The notes under the pieces: model-generated
Told to the model about the DNA's origin: nothing
Database searches by the model: none
What the model saw: the letters and a program-made list of their open reading frames with translations, nothing else
Origin: Candidatus Poribacteria bacterium
Lineage (GTDB): Bacteria > Poribacteria > WGA-4E > WGA-3G
Assembly (NCBI GenBank): GCA_958295945.1
Contig: OY282386.1
Span: 3,466,204-3,530,203 of the forward strand
Direction of reading: 5' to 3'
DNA length: 64,000 nucleotides
Part shown: piece after piece, positions 62,590 through 64,000 of the stretch
Layout: the number at the start of each line of letters is the position of its first letter
Position numbering within the stretch: the first letter of the stretch is position 1
Made by a program: the position numbers and the translations under genes

Positions 62590-63219
62590 ATGTACACACA
62601 AACAACATATCAAGAAAGACACACCAACACAACACTCACTATTATTGGCATGACATTAGTTGTCCTATCTTTTCTCTATGTTCCATCCACTATGGCACTT
62701 GAATATGAGGTTGGCACACAAATGGGATCATCCTACATCACGCCTCCCGATCAAGAATCAGATTCCAGAGCAACGCTTTTACAAGCACCATCAGGAGCAG
62801 TAGGTGGTATCCCGGCATCAGCCTACATTTCGTTTTTCCCACATAAGTATTTTGCTGTTAGTCCGGAAATCAATTTTAGACGGGTGACAAACAACTACAC
62901 ATTTTTGGGTGATAGAAACAACAGGAGCAGAAATGAAATAAATTTAGGCTGTCAACTGACATACTTTCCTTTAAGTCATACGGTGTCTACGCCTTACTTA
63001 TTTGCGAGGATGTCATGGCAAAATAGTTTTGGAACTGAGAACTACGATGATTCCAGCCAACGGATCGGATTAGGTGGTGGTTACCAATGGCGTATTGAAG
63101 ACGATTATTACCTTCGTTTTGGACTGCAGTACCACCGTGCGATGTATGCTAATACGCATCACAACGGATATTCAGCAGTAATAGGACTTGGGGTTCGTTT
63201 AGGTAACGGCAAGAATTAA
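62590..63219 (+). CDS. predicted outer-membrane beta-barrel protein
   Basis: A 209-residue protein. After a polar 16 residues there is a signal helix (TLTIIGMTLVVLSFLYVPST) cleaved near MALEYE. The mature part alternates polar and apolar residues in strands with turns rich in Asn, Asp and Gly (RRVTNNYTFLGDRNNRSRNE). It ends YSAVIGLGVRLGNGKN. This is the pattern of small OmpA/OmpW-like barrels of about eight strands. The strand pattern is clear but no family is named. Promoter and AAGGAG site are visible upstream. Confidence 0.75.
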   Translation: MYTQTTYQERHTNTTLTIIGMTLVVLSFLYVPSTMALEYEVGTQMGSSYITPPDQESDSRATLLQAPSGAVGGIPASAYISFFPHKYFAVSPEINFRRVTNNYTFLGDRNNRSRNEINLGCQLTYFPLSHTVSTPYLFARMSWQNSFGTENYDDSSQRIGLGGGYQWRIEDDYYLRFGLQYHRAMYANTHHNGYSAVIGLGVRLGNGKN

Positions 63220-63244
63220 TACTATTTCTAATTAATCGTCTAAA

Positions 63245-63668
63245 TATTACTATACTTTGGACAATTTTCATACGTGAGTTTAGGACAAGAAATTTGTTGG
63301 ACGACATCTGTTACCCAATTCTGACACAATACACAAACGCTCTTTGCTCCAGCGGAGCAATATGTTTATAGCCACAGTATGGAACAACCTCCCCGCTCCA
63401 GATGAAGATTAATTTATTAAACGGGTAATTCTCATTTTCTCAAACCGGGTAGGAGCGGTTTCCTAACCGCTCCGGACTTCACAAGGAAATTACCTGATTT
63501 ATTTCTTAATCCTCATGCGGAGCGGTATGTATGAATTAACACATAGCACTCCGCTGGAGTGCAGCATTTTTCGTGGGGTTCCCCCGATATGGAAAACTCG
63601 CTGAAAATAGTTTCTCCGTTGAAGACTCAACTTCCACTGAACAAAAATTGTCCAAACTACAGTAAATA
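63245..63668. repeat. about 424-bp region bounded by inverted repeats, nested small elements
   Basis: The ends at about 63245-63266 and 63641-63668 are inverted repeats sharing TTTGGACAATTTT. Inside are hairpins with the AGC loop (63344-63360 and, reversed, 63546-63562) and a complete 115-bp element (63402-63516). It has no convincing gene: the long minus-strand frame here runs through these repeats. Confidence 0.55.
63402..63516. repeat. 115-bp inverted-repeat element with TCCT-loop hairpin
   Basis: The ends, ATGAAGATTAATTT and its partner ATGAGGATTAAGAA read from the other side, run inward for about 29 bp to GGTAATT. The middle is the hairpin GGAGCGGTT-TCCT-AACCGCTCC (63452-63473). A half copy of the end lies at 63701-63730. 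Confidence 0.75.
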
Positions 63669-63744
63669 TTAAGAAAAGACACGTTTGTAGTCGCGCATTT
63701 ATGAAGATTAAGAAATAAATGGGGTAATTTGAGTTCAAAGTCCA

Positions 63745-63803
63745 GCGCGCTTGAAAAGCGCGCCTACGCGTGTGTCTGTTTTGCAATCGTGGTTGAAAAC
63801 CAC
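63745..63803. repeat. two adjacent GAA-loop hairpins
   Basis: GCGCGCTT-GAA-AAGCGCGC at 63745-63763 and GTGGTT-GAA-AACCAC at 63789-63803. Both lie just past the stop of the truncated gene at 63824 and could end its transcript, though no T run follows. They belong to the covarying hairpin set. Confidence 0.65.
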
Positions 63804-63823
63804 TCCAACAATGTCTTTTAGTG

Positions 63824-64000
63824 CTACTTTCTGTTGCGTGAGGAACCGATGCCTGCGGGGGCATCTGTTCTGCCGGTTGCATGGAGTACGGCACCTGTTC
63901 CAATGGTGGCGAACTGTTCAAGACTGAGTAATAGATATGCTGTGCTGTCTATACCGTGATGGTCGCCTTTAATGGCTTCGTCGTCCTTGTCGGTGTATGT
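63824..64000 (-). CDS. C-terminal part of an unknown protein
   Basis: The last 58 codons of a gene that begins beyond the window. The reading is TYTDKDDEAIKGDHHGIDST, then AYLLLSLEQFATIGTGAVLH and ATGRTDAPAGIGSSRNRK. The acidic start and Gly/Ala-rich strands suggest a beta-sandwich or propeller end, but no family is named. The frame has no stops to the window edge and codon use fits the neighbours. Confidence 0.5.
   Translation of the reverse strand, partial: TYTDKDDEAIKGDHHGIDSTAYLLLSLEQFATIGTGAVLHATGRTDAPAGIGSSRNRK

Noticed and set aside
63499-63921. 140-codon minus-strand frame
   Set aside because: It runs through inverted repeats and hairpins, has odd composition, and overlaps a better frame (63824-64000) with normal codon use.
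1-64000. tRNA, rRNA or riboswitch genes
   Set aside because: I looked for TTCGA-type T-arm signatures and long conserved RNA segments and saw none; a covariance search would be needed to exclude small RNAs.

Overview
The window is AT-rich bacterial chromosome. Almost all genes lie on the minus strand; the clear plus-strand genes are a WD40 protein, two small envelope proteins and a short damaged cassette near 20.3-21.0 kb. It encodes a LolA-type carrier, a predicted outer-membrane barrel and lipoproteins, so the cell is diderm. It also has a complete Pup-proteasome locus, ThuA-like, phytanoyl-CoA-dioxygenase-like, Gfo/Idh/MocA and sulfatase-like proteins, a LamG protein, many Uma2 proteins and an FG-GAP/subtilisin protein with a type-IX-like C-terminus. 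This mix resembles Candidatus Poribacteria or a nearby uncultured diderm phylum. That placement is inference; no rRNA gene is present to test it.

Layout. 0-2 kb: start of a truncated secreted protein, an intact IS630-type element with TA duplication, and a lipid kinase. 2-9 kb: secreted subtilase, unknown secreted protein, aldose-epimerase-like protein and ThuA protein in a tight minus-strand run. 9-15 kb: a type III restriction-modification locus (Res and Mod) enclosing two paralogous coiled-coil membrane proteins, an AbrB antitoxin and a truncated PIN toxin. 15-20 kb: three tandem serine hydrolases and a LamG protein. 20-22 kb: a 139-bp direct repeat flanking small genes and a truncated DNA methylase, then a ferredoxin-NADP reductase. 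22-32 kb: WD40 protein, sulfatase-like protein, pyrF, argH with a partial duplicate, a PIN toxin-antitoxin pair, PhyH, ThuA and a lipoprotein. 32-38 kb: a translationally coupled sacsin/Hsp90-like ATPase and SNF2 helicase, the best candidate for a little-described defence system. 38-48 kb: frameshifted rtcB, a putative nuclease-fold protein, an oxidoreductase, a cupin, four tandem Uma2 genes and ppdK. 48-51.5 kb: a decayed Res gene, a PIN-like/ImmA-XRE pair, and a small cassette between two identical 119-bp elements. 51.5-61.5 kb: pafA, prcA, prcB, pup, dop and the proteasomal ATPase arc, then recA, thpR, pgsA and a lolA-like gene. 61.5-64 kb: unknown genes, an outer-membrane barrel protein and dense repeats.

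How the parts fit. Arc, Pup, Dop, PafA, PrcA and PrcB form a self-sufficient tagging and degradation pathway: Dop can convert the Gln-ended Pup to Glu, PafA ligates it to lysines, Arc unfolds tagged proteins through its Gly-Thr-Tyr-Leu tail, and the 20S core has the Thr1-Asp17-Lys33 site. Intergenic DNA is filled with small non-autonomous elements whose TATAGT ends match the local IS630 element, and with short hairpins in which loops are constant while stems change in a compensating way. One further small element splits prcB from prcA. No tRNA, rRNA or CRISPR array was recognised.
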